From positions 1 through 64,000 of the forward strand of contig DGVD01000018.1 of NCBI GenBank assembly GCA_002395835.1: 64,000 bases of DNA, given 5' to 3'. The notes under the pieces are model-generated. The model made no database searches. It worked only from the letters and a program-made list of their open reading frames with translations, and had not been told where the DNA came from. Positions within the stretch are counted from its first letter, which is position 1. Every line of letters begins with the position of its first letter. The position numbers and the translations under genes are program-made. This stretch comes from Bacteroidales bacterium UBA4293. GTDB taxonomy: Bacteria; Bacteroidota; Bacteroidia; Bacteroidales; Bacteroidaceae. Positions 31,335 through 39,949 of the stretch are shown piece after piece.

Positions 31335-32182
31335 TCCTTTTCCAGTTCTTTAGCTTCATTCCAGAAGGCATCCATCTCACCCAGGGTGAGGTCCTTCAGT
31401 TCCTTTCCCATCTCCTTGGCCTTCTGCTCCACATACCCAAAGCGGCGGATAAACTTCTGGTTGGTCCGCTCCAAGGCATTATCGGGATTAATCTTATAAA
31501 GACGACCGGCATTGACCAGGCTGAAGAGTAAGTCGCCAAACTCCTGTTCCGCCCGAAGCCTGTTCTCGTGGTAGCGCACATCTTTCTTGTCCACTCCCGC
31601 CTTCTCCAAGGCTTCCCGCTGCTCCTTCAGACTAGTCAGTTCAGCCTGCAGTTCCCGGTATTCCTCATGCACCTTATCCCAGACCTCCTCCGGACGTTCC
31701 CAGTCGAAACCTACGTTTGCTGCCTTCTCCTGCACCCGGAAAGCCTTGATGAGGGAAGGCAGGGCGGTAGGCACGCCAGACAGCACGGTCTTGTTGCCAT
31801 CCTTCTCCTTCTGCTTAATCTGCTCCCACTTCACCAGCACCTCATCGGCAGAATTCACTTTCTGGTCGCCAAACACATGCGGGTGACGGAAGATAAGCTT
31901 ATCGCACAGCTGGTCGCACACATCCTTAATATCGAAATCCTGGGTCTCGCTGCCTATCTTGGCATAGAACACCACATGGAGGAGCACATCGCCCAGTTCC
32001 TTGCAGATGTTCTTTCGGTCCTCCTTCAGCAGGGCATCGCAGAGTTCATACGTCTCCTCGATGGTATTGGGACGAAGGGTTTGATTCGTCTGCTTCCGGT
32101 CCCACGGGCACTTCTCCCGCAGTTCATCCATGACATCCAGCAGACGCTCAAAAGCCTTCAGTTGTTCTTCTCTAGTATGCAT
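31331..32182 (-). CDS. mazG: Nucleoside triphosphate pyrophosphohydrolase MazG
   Basis: A 283-residue protein with two MazG helical domains. The first has NTIEETYELCDALL and ELGDVLLHVVFYAKI, the second EFGDLLFSLVNAGRL, holding the acidic metal-binding residues. It breaks down (d)NTPs to monophosphates and cleans damaged nucleotides in the cytoplasm. It leads a unit with the potassium channel gene. Length is normal for the two-domain form. Confidence 0.95.
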
Positions 32183-32201
32183 AATTTTTATTTATTAACT
32201 G

Positions 32202-32209
32202 CAAAGATA
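32202..32209 (-). promoter_or_regulatory. -7 promoter box for mazG
   Basis: TATCTTTG on the minus strand, 19 bases upstream of the start codon. Confidence 0.5.
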
Positions 32210-32260
32210 GTGAATTCTGAATAGAAAAGAATAAAATAAATTCGATAAAGTTTTTTTTAA

Positions 32261-32272
32261 GGATAATTATCC
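32261..32272. promoter_or_regulatory. 12-bp palindrome GGATAATTATCC, possible operator
   Basis: A perfect palindrome 31 bases before the GH16 start codon, in the shared region between mazG and the GH16 gene. It could be a regulator site; no regulator gene is next to it. Confidence 0.35.
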
Positions 32273-32303
32273 GTATTTTTACAAAAAATTATCTTTATAC
32301 AAA

Positions 32304-33257
32304 ATGAAAAGATTCAACATTCTATTTGGAACCTTGGCACTCCTTTCCCTAGCCTCCTGCGACTCAAAAACCGACAGCCGCTTTATGGAAGGTTTCACCG
32401 AGAACTTTGACCAAGCTAAACCGCAGTACTTCAACATGGACGGATCGCACCAGCGCTACTACAGCGGCGTGCATTCCTTCACCGAGGACAGCACCGACGT
32501 GATGCTGATGACCATTAAGACCACCGACAAATGGGGACCAGCCAACGGTCCGCAGATAACCTCTAAGAAGATGACCCACTTCGGCACCTATTCTGCCCGT
32601 CTACGCGTGGGCGATTTAAAAGAGGTGCAGCCCAATGTGGGTATGGTGACCGGCTATTTTACCTACCAGTTTACCGAAGGTTATGGCCTGAGCGAGATAG
32701 ATTTTGAAATTCTGATGGCAGACCCCAGACTTATCTACATAGGTACCTGGACCAGCGAACCCGATGACCTGATGAAACTGCAGCGCGTGGGACGCACCAT
32801 CAATATGGCTACGGGAGAGATACTCTATACCCACTACCGATCTTATCGCGACGGGAAAGACATGTACAACACCAATCATTTCTTTGACGAAAATGATGAT
32901 GCAGCCCTGACTCCTCGTACTATCACGCCCATCAAGGACTTTGATGCCTCCAAACGCTTCTACGTATATGGCTTCGACTGGTACCCTGACCGCCTGACCT
33001 GGTGGATAGAACATCCGGATACGGGAGAGAAAATCATCCTGTGGGACTACACCGGAAAGACACCCTACTACTCCGGTATTCCACAGAGCCCTACCACCTA
33101 TATGCTGAATTTCTGGCACACGAACAACTGGGGAGTAGACACGAATCCTAACTCCATAGAGGCTCCAAAATATCCTTACACCATGGAAGTGGACTGGATA
33201 AAGTACGAGCCTTACGAAGACCTGAACGCTGCCTGGAGAGCAGAACATAAATATTAA
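32304..33257 (+). CDS. Glycoside hydrolase family 16-like lipoprotein
   Basis: A 317-residue product with lipobox SLASC at the end of the signal peptide. The GH16 active site is visible as SEIDFEIL (ExDxE form) near residues 131-138, with FWHTNNWG and WIKYEPY in the beta-sandwich end. GH16 enzymes cut beta-1,3/1,4-glucans and related galactans. No SusC/SusD pair is adjacent. The next gene unit is the trp operon, so it is transcribed alone. Confidence 0.8.
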   Translation: MKRFNILFGTLALLSLASCDSKTDSRFMEGFTENFDQAKPQYFNMDGSHQRYYSGVHSFTEDSTDVMLMTIKTTDKWGPANGPQITSKKMTHFGTYSARLRVGDLKEVQPNVGMVTGYFTYQFTEGYGLSEIDFEILMADPRLIYIGTWTSEPDDLMKLQRVGRTINMATGEILYTHYRSYRDGKDMYNTNHFFDENDDAALTPRTITPIKDFDASKRFYVYGFDWYPDRLTWWIEHPDTGEKIILWDYTGKTPYYSGIPQSPTTYMLNFWHTNNWGVDTNPNSIEAPKYPYTMEVDWIKYEPYEDLNAAWRAEHKY

Positions 33258-33283
33258 GCAATTTACAATTTTTTCTGTTTTTA

Positions 33284-33315
33284 TTTGGTGCATTTTACAA
33301 AATGCTCTATATTTG
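33284..33315 (+). promoter_or_regulatory. trp operon promoter
   Basis: TTTG (33284-33287), 20 bases, TATATTTG (33308-33315): exact consensus, 18 bases before the leader peptide start. Confidence 0.8.
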
Positions 33316-33333
33316 TCGCAGAAACGATAAAAT

Positions 33334-33390
33334 ATGACACAATACATGAATACATCTTGGTGGCGCCGCTTACAACTCCAAAAGCTGTAA
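33334..33390 (+). CDS. trpL: trp leader peptide, 18 residues with Trp-Trp
   Basis: The frame reads MTQYMNTSWWRRLQLQKL, with tandem Trp codons at 33358-33363. It starts 18 bases after a consensus promoter and ends 46 bases before a strong hairpin terminator in front of trpB. A small stem CTTACA/TGTAAG (33369-33391) covers its end. This is the layout of ribosome-mediated attenuation: shortage of charged tRNA-Trp stalls the ribosome at the Trp pair and prevents the terminator. Confidence 0.85.
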   Translation: MTQYMNTSWWRRLQLQKL

Positions 33391-33433
33391 GTCACCCCCC
33401 CTGTGCGTCCTAAGTATAATAAAAATTAAACGC

Positions 33434-33471
33434 GAAGGAACCTGCCAGACTTACGGCAGGTTCCTTTTTTT
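33434..33471 (+). terminator. trp attenuator hairpin
   Basis: GGAACCTGCC (33437-33446) pairs with GGCAGGTTCC (33455-33464), extended by A-T pairs and followed by seven T, upstream of trpB. The matching antiterminator segment could not be pinned down by eye. Confidence 0.9.
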
Positions 33472-33498
33472 ATGGCAAATTACTAAATCGATAAGTAT

Positions 33499-34701
33499 AT
33501 GACAAACTACAACGTAAACGAAGAAGGATTCTACGGAACCTATGGCGGAGCCTACATTCCCGAGATTCTCTACAAGACGGTGGAAGACCTGAAGCAGGCC
33601 TACCTGCCCATCTTGGAGAGCCCGGAATTCAAGCAAGAGTACCACGCCCTGCAGAAAGACTATGTGGGCCGCCCTTCTCCCCTGTACTACGCCCGAAGGA
33701 TGAGCCAGAAGTATGGCTGCCAGCTCTACCTGAAACGGGAAGACCTGAACCACACCGGGGCGCACAAGATCAACAATGCGCTGGGGCAGATCCTGCTGGC
33801 TAAAAAGATGGGCAAGACCCGCATCATAGCCGAGACCGGTGCCGGTCAGCACGGAGTGGCCACCGCCACTGCCTGTGCCCTGATGAACCTGCCTTGCCGA
33901 GTGTATATGGGTGCCCTGGATGTGGAACGCCAGCATGTGAACGTGGAACGCATGCGGATGCTGGGCGCTGAAGTCTTTCCCGTACAGAGCGGCAACAAGA
34001 CCCTGAAGGATGCCACCAACGAAGCCATAAGAGACTGGTGCTGCCATCCTGCCGACACGTTCTACATCATAGGCTCTACCGTGGGGCCTCATCCCTACCC
34101 CGACATGGTGGCTAGGCTGCAGAGCGTCATCTCCGAAGAAATTAAATGGCAATTAAAGGAACAAGTGGGACGTGACTATCCCGACTACCTGATGGCCTGT
34201 GTGGGCGGAGGTTCCAACGCGGCTGGCACCATCTACCACTACCTGAACGACGACAGGGTGAAAATAGTCCTGGGCGAGGCCGGCGGTATGGGAGTAGAGA
34301 CTCCGGAAACTGCAGCCAGCATTACGATAGGTACGGTGGGAATTCTGCACGGTAGTAAGATTAAGGTGATGCAGACGGAGGATGGACAGATTATAGAACC
34401 CTACTCCATCTCTGCCGGACTGGACTACCCCGGTACGGGACCGCTGCACTGCAACCTTGCCGATACAGGCCGTGCTTCCGTGATACCCGTGACCGACCAA
34501 GAAGCGCTGCAGGCGGGATTTGAGCTGACCCGGCTGGAGGGCATCATTCCAGCCCTGGAGAGCGCCCATGCCCTGGGTATGCTGCCTAAAATGAAGTTCC
34601 AACCGGAAGATGTGGTGGTGCTGACCGTGAGCGGTCGTGGAGACAAAGACCTGGATACTTACCTCAAACATAAAAATGAAATCAACTATGACGAGATTTA
34701 A
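33499..34701 (+). CDS. trpB: Tryptophan synthase beta subunit
   Basis: The 400-residue PLP enzyme joins indole and serine to make tryptophan, in complex with TrpA. Motifs: LKREDLNHTGAHKINNALGQ with the PLP lysine near residue 91, GAGQHGVATAT, the phosphate-binding CVGGGSNAAG, and VLTVSGRGDKD at the end. First structural gene of the operon, behind the attenuator; it overlaps trpE. Confidence 0.97.
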   Translation: MTNYNVNEEGFYGTYGGAYIPEILYKTVEDLKQAYLPILESPEFKQEYHALQKDYVGRPSPLYYARRMSQKYGCQLYLKREDLNHTGAHKINNALGQILLAKKMGKTRIIAETGAGQHGVATATACALMNLPCRVYMGALDVERQHVNVERMRMLGAEVFPVQSGNKTLKDATNEAIRDWCCHPADTFYIIGSTVGPHPYPDMVARLQSVISEEIKWQLKEQVGRDYPDYLMACVGGGSNAAGTIYHYLNDDRVKIVLGEAGGMGVETPETAASITIGTVGILHGSKIKVMQTEDGQIIEPYSISAGLDYPGTGPLHCNLADTGRASVIPVTDQEALQAGFELTRLEGIIPALESAHALGMLPKMKFQPEDVVVLTVSGRGDKDLDTYLKHKNEINYDEI

Positions 34702-36106
34702 CTTTACCGTGGTACAGAAGAACATGCTGGGTGACCTGTACACACCGGTATCGGCCTACCTGAGGCTGAGAGACCTCTACACCCAGAGCGCCCTGATGGA
34801 GAGCTCCGACTACCACAGCGGTGAGAACGGTCGCTCTTTCATCGGGGTCTGCCCCCTAGCACAAGTGAGCATCAGCCACGGACAGGGCAAGTGTGTGTTC
34901 CCCGACGGTTCAGTGTTTGAACACTTGATCAATAAAGAATACCGCAGCGATGCCCTCATCAATCACTTTTTAGATGCCTTCCAACTGGAGGGAAAACCGG
35001 AGGCCGTAAGGAACATGGGACTCTTCGGATTCACCTCGTTCAATGCCGTGCGCTACTTTGAGAACATCGACGTGAAAGATACCACCCTGGCGAAAAACGA
35101 TGCGCCGGATATGATTTACATCTTATATAAATATGTGGTGGTATTTGACCACTTTAGAAATACCCTGAGCATCAACCAGCTAGTGGGCGAAGGCGAAGAA
35201 CCCGACATGGAACGGATAGAACAGGCCATGAACCGGCAGAACCTGACCCTCTACCCTTTCCACCCTGTGGGCGAGGTAAGCAGCACGCTGACCGACAAGG
35301 AGCACAAGGCGAACATCAGCAAGGGAATAGCGCACTGCAAGCGCGGAGATGTGTTCCAGATTGTGCTGAGCCGACGCTTCATCCAGAAGTACGAAGGAGA
35401 CGACTTCAAACTGTACAGGGCCCTCCGAAGCATCAACCCCTCACCCTACCTCTTTTATTTCGACTTCGGCGGATTCCGTATCTTCGGCTCCAGTCCGGAG
35501 ACCCATTGCAGGATAGAGAAACGAAATGGAAAGTATCTGGCTTACATAGACCCGATAGCCGGTACCACCCGACGCACCGGCAACGATGAGCAGGATAAGA
35601 AGAATGCACAGTTCCTACAGGTAGACCCGAAAGAGAATGCCGAGCACGTGATGCTGGTAGATTTGGCCCGAAACGATTTATCGCGCAACTGCCACAACGT
35701 GAAGGTGGACTTCTACAAAGAGCTGCAATACTATAGCTACGTGATTCACCTGGTGAGCCGAGTAAGCGGAGAACTGGACAAAGGGGCAGACCCTATCAAG
35801 ACATTTATCGACACCTTCCCAGCCGGGACACTGAGCGGTGCGCCCAAGGTAAGAGCCATGCAGCTGATCAGTGAATATGAACCACACAATCGCGGAGCCT
35901 ATGGCGGCTGCATCGGGTACATCGGGTTCGACAAGACCCTGAACCAGGCTATCACCATCCGCACCTTCGTGAGCCGCAACAATGAACTGTGGTTCCAGGC
36001 CGGTGGAGGCATCGTGGCCCAGAGCAATGAAGACTATGAACTTCAGGAAGTAAACAACAAGCTGGGGGCACTGCGCCGGGCTATCTTAATGGCGGAGGAC
36101 ATGTGA
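34676..36106 (+). CDS. trpE: Anthranilate synthase component I
   Basis: Chorismate-binding enzyme that with TrpG makes anthranilate. Near the N terminus YTPVSAYLRLRD and LMESSD mark the tryptophan feedback site; the catalytic part has FQIVLSRRF, SPSPYLFYF-like NPSPYLFYFDF, PIAGTTRRTG and GTLSGAPKVRAM. Start: ATG at 34676 or 34688, both inside the end of trpB; the first is given. Two bases stand between it and trpG. Confidence 0.95.
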   Translation: MKSTMTRFNFTVVQKNMLGDLYTPVSAYLRLRDLYTQSALMESSDYHSGENGRSFIGVCPLAQVSISHGQGKCVFPDGSVFEHLINKEYRSDALINHFLDAFQLEGKPEAVRNMGLFGFTSFNAVRYFENIDVKDTTLAKNDAPDMIYILYKYVVVFDHFRNTLSINQLVGEGEEPDMERIEQAMNRQNLTLYPFHPVGEVSSTLTDKEHKANISKGIAHCKRGDVFQIVLSRRFIQKYEGDDFKLYRALRSINPSPYLFYFDFGGFRIFGSSPETHCRIEKRNGKYLAYIDPIAGTTRRTGNDEQDKKNAQFLQVDPKENAEHVMLVDLARNDLSRNCHNVKVDFYKELQYYSYVIHLVSRVSGELDKGADPIKTFIDTFPAGTLSGAPKVRAMQLISEYEPHNRGAYGGCIGYIGFDKTLNQAITIRTFVSRNNELWFQAGGGIVAQSNEDYELQEVNNKLGALRRAILMAEDM

Positions 36107-36107
36107 T

Positions 36108-36671
36108 ATGAAAATAGCCATGATAGACAACTACGACAGCTTTACGTACAACCTGGTGCACCTGGTGAAGGAACTGGGCGCAGAAGTAAAGGTGTTCCGA
36201 AACGACCAGTTCCAGCTGGAAGAACTGGAAGCGTTTGACAAGATTATGCTGAGTCCGGGCCCCGGCATTCCTGAGGAAGCAGGACTGCTCCTGGAAGTGG
36301 TACGCACCTATGCCGGACGGAAACCGATTCTGGGCATCTGCCTGGGAGAACAGGCCATAGGCCAAGTGTTCGGCGGGAAACTGGTGAACCTGAGCCGAGT
36401 CTTCCACGGAGTGCAGACACCGGTACACATCGCCCGGGAAGACTACATCTTCCAAGGTCTGCCCCAAGATATCCTGGTGGGGCGCTACCACTCCTGGGTA
36501 GTGGACGGTGAAACCCTGCCCACCCAACTGGAAATCCTGGCGGTGAGCGACGAGATTCAGGTGATGGCCTTGAGACACAAGGAATACGACATAAGAGGCA
36601 TACAGTTCCATCCGGAAAGTGTGCTGACCCCAGAGGGGAAAACCATGATACAAAACTGGCTTAACAACTAA
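36108..36671 (+). CDS. trpG: Anthranilate synthase component II, glutamine amidotransferase
   Basis: A 187-residue class I amidotransferase that supplies ammonia to TrpE. It begins IAMIDNYDSFTYNLV and has SPGPGIPEEAG, the nucleophile Cys in GICLGEQAIGQ near residue 84, and the His/Glu pair in IQFHPESVLTPEG. It is separate from TrpE, not fused. Confidence 0.97.
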   Translation: MKIAMIDNYDSFTYNLVHLVKELGAEVKVFRNDQFQLEELEAFDKIMLSPGPGIPEEAGLLLEVVRTYAGRKPILGICLGEQAIGQVFGGKLVNLSRVFHGVQTPVHIAREDYIFQGLPQDILVGRYHSWVVDGETLPTQLEILAVSDEIQVMALRHKEYDIRGIQFHPESVLTPEGKTMIQNWLNN

Positions 36672-36682
36672 ACGAGAAAACC

Positions 36683-37687
36683 ATGAATGCAATTTTAAAG
36701 AAACTGGTGGCGCAGGAGCGCTTCACCAAGGAAGAAGCAAAAAATATTATGTTGGAAATCTGCGACCAGAAATATACGGATATGCAGATAGCCGCCATCC
36801 TGATGGGCATCCAGATGCGCGGAGTGACCGTGGATGAAATCCTGGGCCTACGGGAAGGCTTGCTGGAAACCGGTGTGCCTGTGAGCTTCAAGCCCCACAA
36901 AGTAATAGACATTGTGGGTACAGGTGGTGACGGTAAGAACACGTTCAACATCTCCACCTGTGCAGCTCTGGTGGTGGCTGGTGCAGGTTACAAGGTGGCC
37001 AAGCACGGCAACTACGCTGCCTCATCGGTAAGCGGTACCAGCAACGTACAAGAAGCACACGGCATCAAGTTCACTTCAGACAATGAAAAGTTGCTGGAAT
37101 GCCTGGAAAAGTGTAATTTTGTACACCAGCATGCACCCCTCTTTGCCAAAGGTATGAAGTGGGTGGCACCTGCCCGTAAGGCTATGGGCGTACTGGGGTC
37201 TCCTACCTGTTTCAACCTGCTAGGTCCCCTGGTGAACCCTTGCAAGCCCGACTACCAGTTCCTGGGCACGGCCAACCTGGACCAGCAGCGTCTGTACCGC
37301 CAGGTGTACCAGCAGATAGGCATCCCCTTCGGCATCGTGACTAGTGTGGACGGGTACGATGAAATTTCGCTGACCGGTAGCTTCAAGGTGATGTACAACG
37401 AGGAAGAGCATGTGTACCAGCCGGAGGAGTTCGGGATGCACGTGATTCATCCTTCAGAACTTTACGGCGGTGACACCATACAAGATGCCAAACTGGTGTT
37501 CGATGCCGTGCTGGAGAACCGCGCTACCCGGGCACAAAAGAACGTGGTGCTGATCAATGCGGCCTTCGCCATTCACGTGATAGAACAGGAGATGACCTTC
37601 CAGGAGTGCCTGTCGCTGGCCCGTGAATCGCTGGAGAGTGGTGCCGCCCTGAACGTACTGAAGAGATACATAGCCTTTATGAGTTGA
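36683..37687 (+). CDS. trpD: Anthranilate phosphoribosyltransferase
   Basis: A 334-residue enzyme that adds phosphoribose from PRPP to anthranilate. Motifs: GTGGDGKNTFNIST (PRPP site), KHGNYAASSVSGT, and LGPLVNPCKP. Its stop lies two bases before the trpC start. Confidence 0.97.
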   Translation: MNAILKKLVAQERFTKEEAKNIMLEICDQKYTDMQIAAILMGIQMRGVTVDEILGLREGLLETGVPVSFKPHKVIDIVGTGGDGKNTFNISTCAALVVAGAGYKVAKHGNYAASSVSGTSNVQEAHGIKFTSDNEKLLECLEKCNFVHQHAPLFAKGMKWVAPARKAMGVLGSPTCFNLLGPLVNPCKPDYQFLGTANLDQQRLYRQVYQQIGIPFGIVTSVDGYDEISLTGSFKVMYNEEEHVYQPEEFGMHVIHPSELYGGDTIQDAKLVFDAVLENRATRAQKNVVLINAAFAIHVIEQEMTFQECLSLARESLESGAALNVLKRYIAFMS

Positions 37688-37689
37688 TC

Positions 37690-38475
37690 ATGAAAGATAT
37701 ACTAGAAGAAATTGTAGAAAACAAACGGAAGGAAGTGCGAGCCACCCTGACCAAGAAGCGGAGCATGAAAGAAGCCTTGCGCCAGAGCCGGAGTGGCATC
37801 ATAGCCGAATTCAAGCGGAAATCACCCTCCAAAGGCTGGATACACGAAGGAGCCGAGCCGCTGCAGGTCATTCCTCGCTATGCAGAGGAGGGAGCCTCAG
37901 CCCTCTCCATCCTCACGGATGAACCCTACTTCGGAGGGAACCCGGAATATATTCTGGACGTGAGGAAAGAAGTGAGCACCCCCATCCTGCGGAAAGACTT
38001 CATCGTACACCCCTACCAGGTGTATGAGGCCAAGGTGATAGGTGCTGATGCCATTCTGCTGATAGCGGCCGACCTGGCCACGGCGGAGTACGAGGTGCTG
38101 CTGAACCTGGCGCACAACCTGGGGCTGGAGGTGCTGTTGGAGGTGCATGACCCGAAGGAACTGGACTACCTGAAGGTGGGGATACCCGACATGCTGGGCG
38201 TGAACAACCGCCACCTGGGAACCTTCCATACCGATGTGGAGGTGTCGTTCCGCATAGCTGCACTGATGCAGGAAAAGATAGACCTCTTGCGCCAAGCCGG
38301 CAGGAAGGAAGAAGACCTGCCTGTGCTGGTGAGCGAGAGCGGCATCAGTAATCCTGAGACCGTGAAAAGACTACGAGAGGTAGGCTTCCGGGGCTTCCTC
38401 ATCGGCGAATGTTTCATGAAAGAAGAAGACCCCGGGCTGGCCCTAAAGAATTTTATCAACGCACTAGAAAGATGA
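37690..38475 (+). CDS. trpC: Indole-3-glycerol phosphate synthase
   Basis: A 261-residue barrel enzyme that closes the indole ring. Motifs: IIAEFKRKSPSKGWI, LTDEPYFGG, LRKDFIVHPYQ, GVNNRHLGTF and LVSESGI. ATG at 37690 is the start; the stop codon overlaps the trpF start. It is not fused to TrpF, unlike in enteric bacteria. Confidence 0.97.
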   Translation: MKDILEEIVENKRKEVRATLTKKRSMKEALRQSRSGIIAEFKRKSPSKGWIHEGAEPLQVIPRYAEEGASALSILTDEPYFGGNPEYILDVRKEVSTPILRKDFIVHPYQVYEAKVIGADAILLIAADLATAEYEVLLNLAHNLGLEVLLEVHDPKELDYLKVGIPDMLGVNNRHLGTFHTDVEVSFRIAALMQEKIDLLRQAGRKEEDLPVLVSESGISNPETVKRLREVGFRGFLIGECFMKEEDPGLALKNFINALER

Positions 38476-39089
38476 TAGTGAAAGTTTGCGGGATGCGGGA
38501 CCCCAAGAATATCCGCGAGGTGGAAGAACTGGGTGTGGACTGGATGGGATTTATCCTATGGCCGAAATCGCCCCGGTTTGTACCGACAGTGCCCAGTTAT
38601 CTGCCCAAGAAGACCAAGCGGGTGGGCGTGTTTGTGGATATGAACAAGGATGGGCTGCTGATTTTCATAGCTGCCTACCGACTGGACCTGGTGCAGTTCC
38701 ACGGGAAGGAAAGTCCGGAGTTCATCCGCGATGTACGCGACCTGGTACCCGGGCTGAAGACCATCAAGGCGTTCAGCATCAGCACCCGGGAGGACCTGCT
38801 GGCCACAGAGGCCTATGAAGGGGTATGCGACTACTTCCTCTTCGACACGAAATGTGACTCGGTGGGCGGTTCCGGGGAGCAGTTCGACTGGAGTCTGTTG
38901 GAGGCCTATCAAGGGAAGACCCCTTTCCTTCTGAGCGGAGGCATCGGGCCCGATAGCATCCCAGCCTTGAAGGAATTCCATCACCCTCTATGGGCGGGCA
39001 TCGACCTGAACAGTAGGTTTGAGAGCGACAAAGCCTACAAGGATGTGGAACTGCTGAAAGAGTTCCTGAGCCAACTTTCATCCATCTAA
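38472..39089 (+). CDS. trpF: Phosphoribosylanthranilate isomerase
   Basis: A 205-residue barrel enzyme: MIVKVCGMRDPKNI at the start, VGVFVDMN, VQFHGKE, FLLSGGIGPD near the end. Carries out the Amadori step before TrpC. ATG at 38472 overlaps the trpC stop by 4 bases, so a longer reading is not needed. Confidence 0.97.
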   Translation: MIVKVCGMRDPKNIREVEELGVDWMGFILWPKSPRFVPTVPSYLPKKTKRVGVFVDMNKDGLLIFIAAYRLDLVQFHGKESPEFIRDVRDLVPGLKTIKAFSISTREDLLATEAYEGVCDYFLFDTKCDSVGGSGEQFDWSLLEAYQGKTPFLLSGGIGPDSIPALKEFHHPLWAGIDLNSRFESDKAYKDVELLKEFLSQLSSI

Positions 39090-39106
39090 ATGAGACTAAA
39101 CGAGTT

Positions 39107-39883
39107 ATGAATAGAATTAATCAACTTTTCGAGCAGAAGAAAAAAGGGATTTTATCCCTCTATTTCTGCGCCGGCCACCCTACCCTGGAAGGTACGGTGG
39201 AGGTGATAAAGACCCTGGCCGAAAACGGCATAGACATGATAGAAGTGGGCATTCCGTTCAGTGACCCCATGGCCGACGGACCCGTGATTCAGGATGCGGC
39301 CACCAAGGCCCTGAAGAACGGTATGAGCCTACGACTGCTGTTCAGTCAACTGAAAGACATCCGCCAGCAGGGTGTGGACATCCCCCTGATTCTGATGGGC
39401 TACCTGAACCCCATCGTAAGCTACGGCATAGAGGCCTTTTGCCAAAGCTGCCAGGCATGTGGTATAGACGGAGCCATCATTCCCGACCTACCCTTCCGGG
39501 ACTATATGGAAACCATCAAGCCGGTGGCAGACCAATACGGCATTAAGATCATCATGCTCATTACTCCGGAGACCAGCGAGGAACGCATCCGATTCATTGA
39601 TGAGCACACCGACGGATTCATCTACATGGTTTCTTCCGCAGCTGTGACAGGAGCGCAGAAAGAATTTGACGAGGCCAAGCAAGCCTATTTCCGCCGCATT
39701 GACGCCCTAAACCTGCAGCACCCGAGGATGATAGGGTTCGGCATTTCCAACAAGCAGACGCTGGAAGCTGCCCAGCAGAATGCAGCCGGAGCGATTATCG
39801 GTTCCAAGTTTGTGACCCTGTTGGAGGAGAAAAAGGAGCCACTGGCAGCACTGAATGCACTTTATGAGCTGCTGAAAAAATAA
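39107..39883 (+). CDS. trpA: Tryptophan synthase alpha subunit
   Basis: A 258-residue barrel enzyme that splits indole-glycerol phosphate and passes indole to TrpB. Motifs: EVGIPFSDPMADGPVIQ (catalytic Glu and Asp region), PDLPFRDY, and VSSAAVTGAQ. Last gene of the B-E-G-D-C-F-A operon; no clear terminator was seen in the 66 bases before the next unit's promoter. Confidence 0.97.
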   Translation: MNRINQLFEQKKKGILSLYFCAGHPTLEGTVEVIKTLAENGIDMIEVGIPFSDPMADGPVIQDAATKALKNGMSLRLLFSQLKDIRQQGVDIPLILMGYLNPIVSYGIEAFCQSCQACGIDGAIIPDLPFRDYMETIKPVADQYGIKIIMLITPETSEERIRFIDEHTDGFIYMVSSAAVTGAQKEFDEAKQAYFRRIDALNLQHPRMIGFGISNKQTLEAAQQNAAGAIIGSKFVTLLEEKKEPLAALNALYELLKK

Positions 39884-39897
39884 GATGGGAAAAGGGC

Positions 39898-39928
39898 TTT
39901 GAATGTCGCAGATTTTTCGCTATATTTG
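39898..39928 (+). promoter_or_regulatory. Promoter of the GH20-GH92 operon
   Basis: TTTG (39898-39901), 19 bases, TATATTTG (39921-39928), 21 bases before the start codon. Confidence 0.75.
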
Positions 39929-39949
39929 CAATAATAAATCTGAACGACT

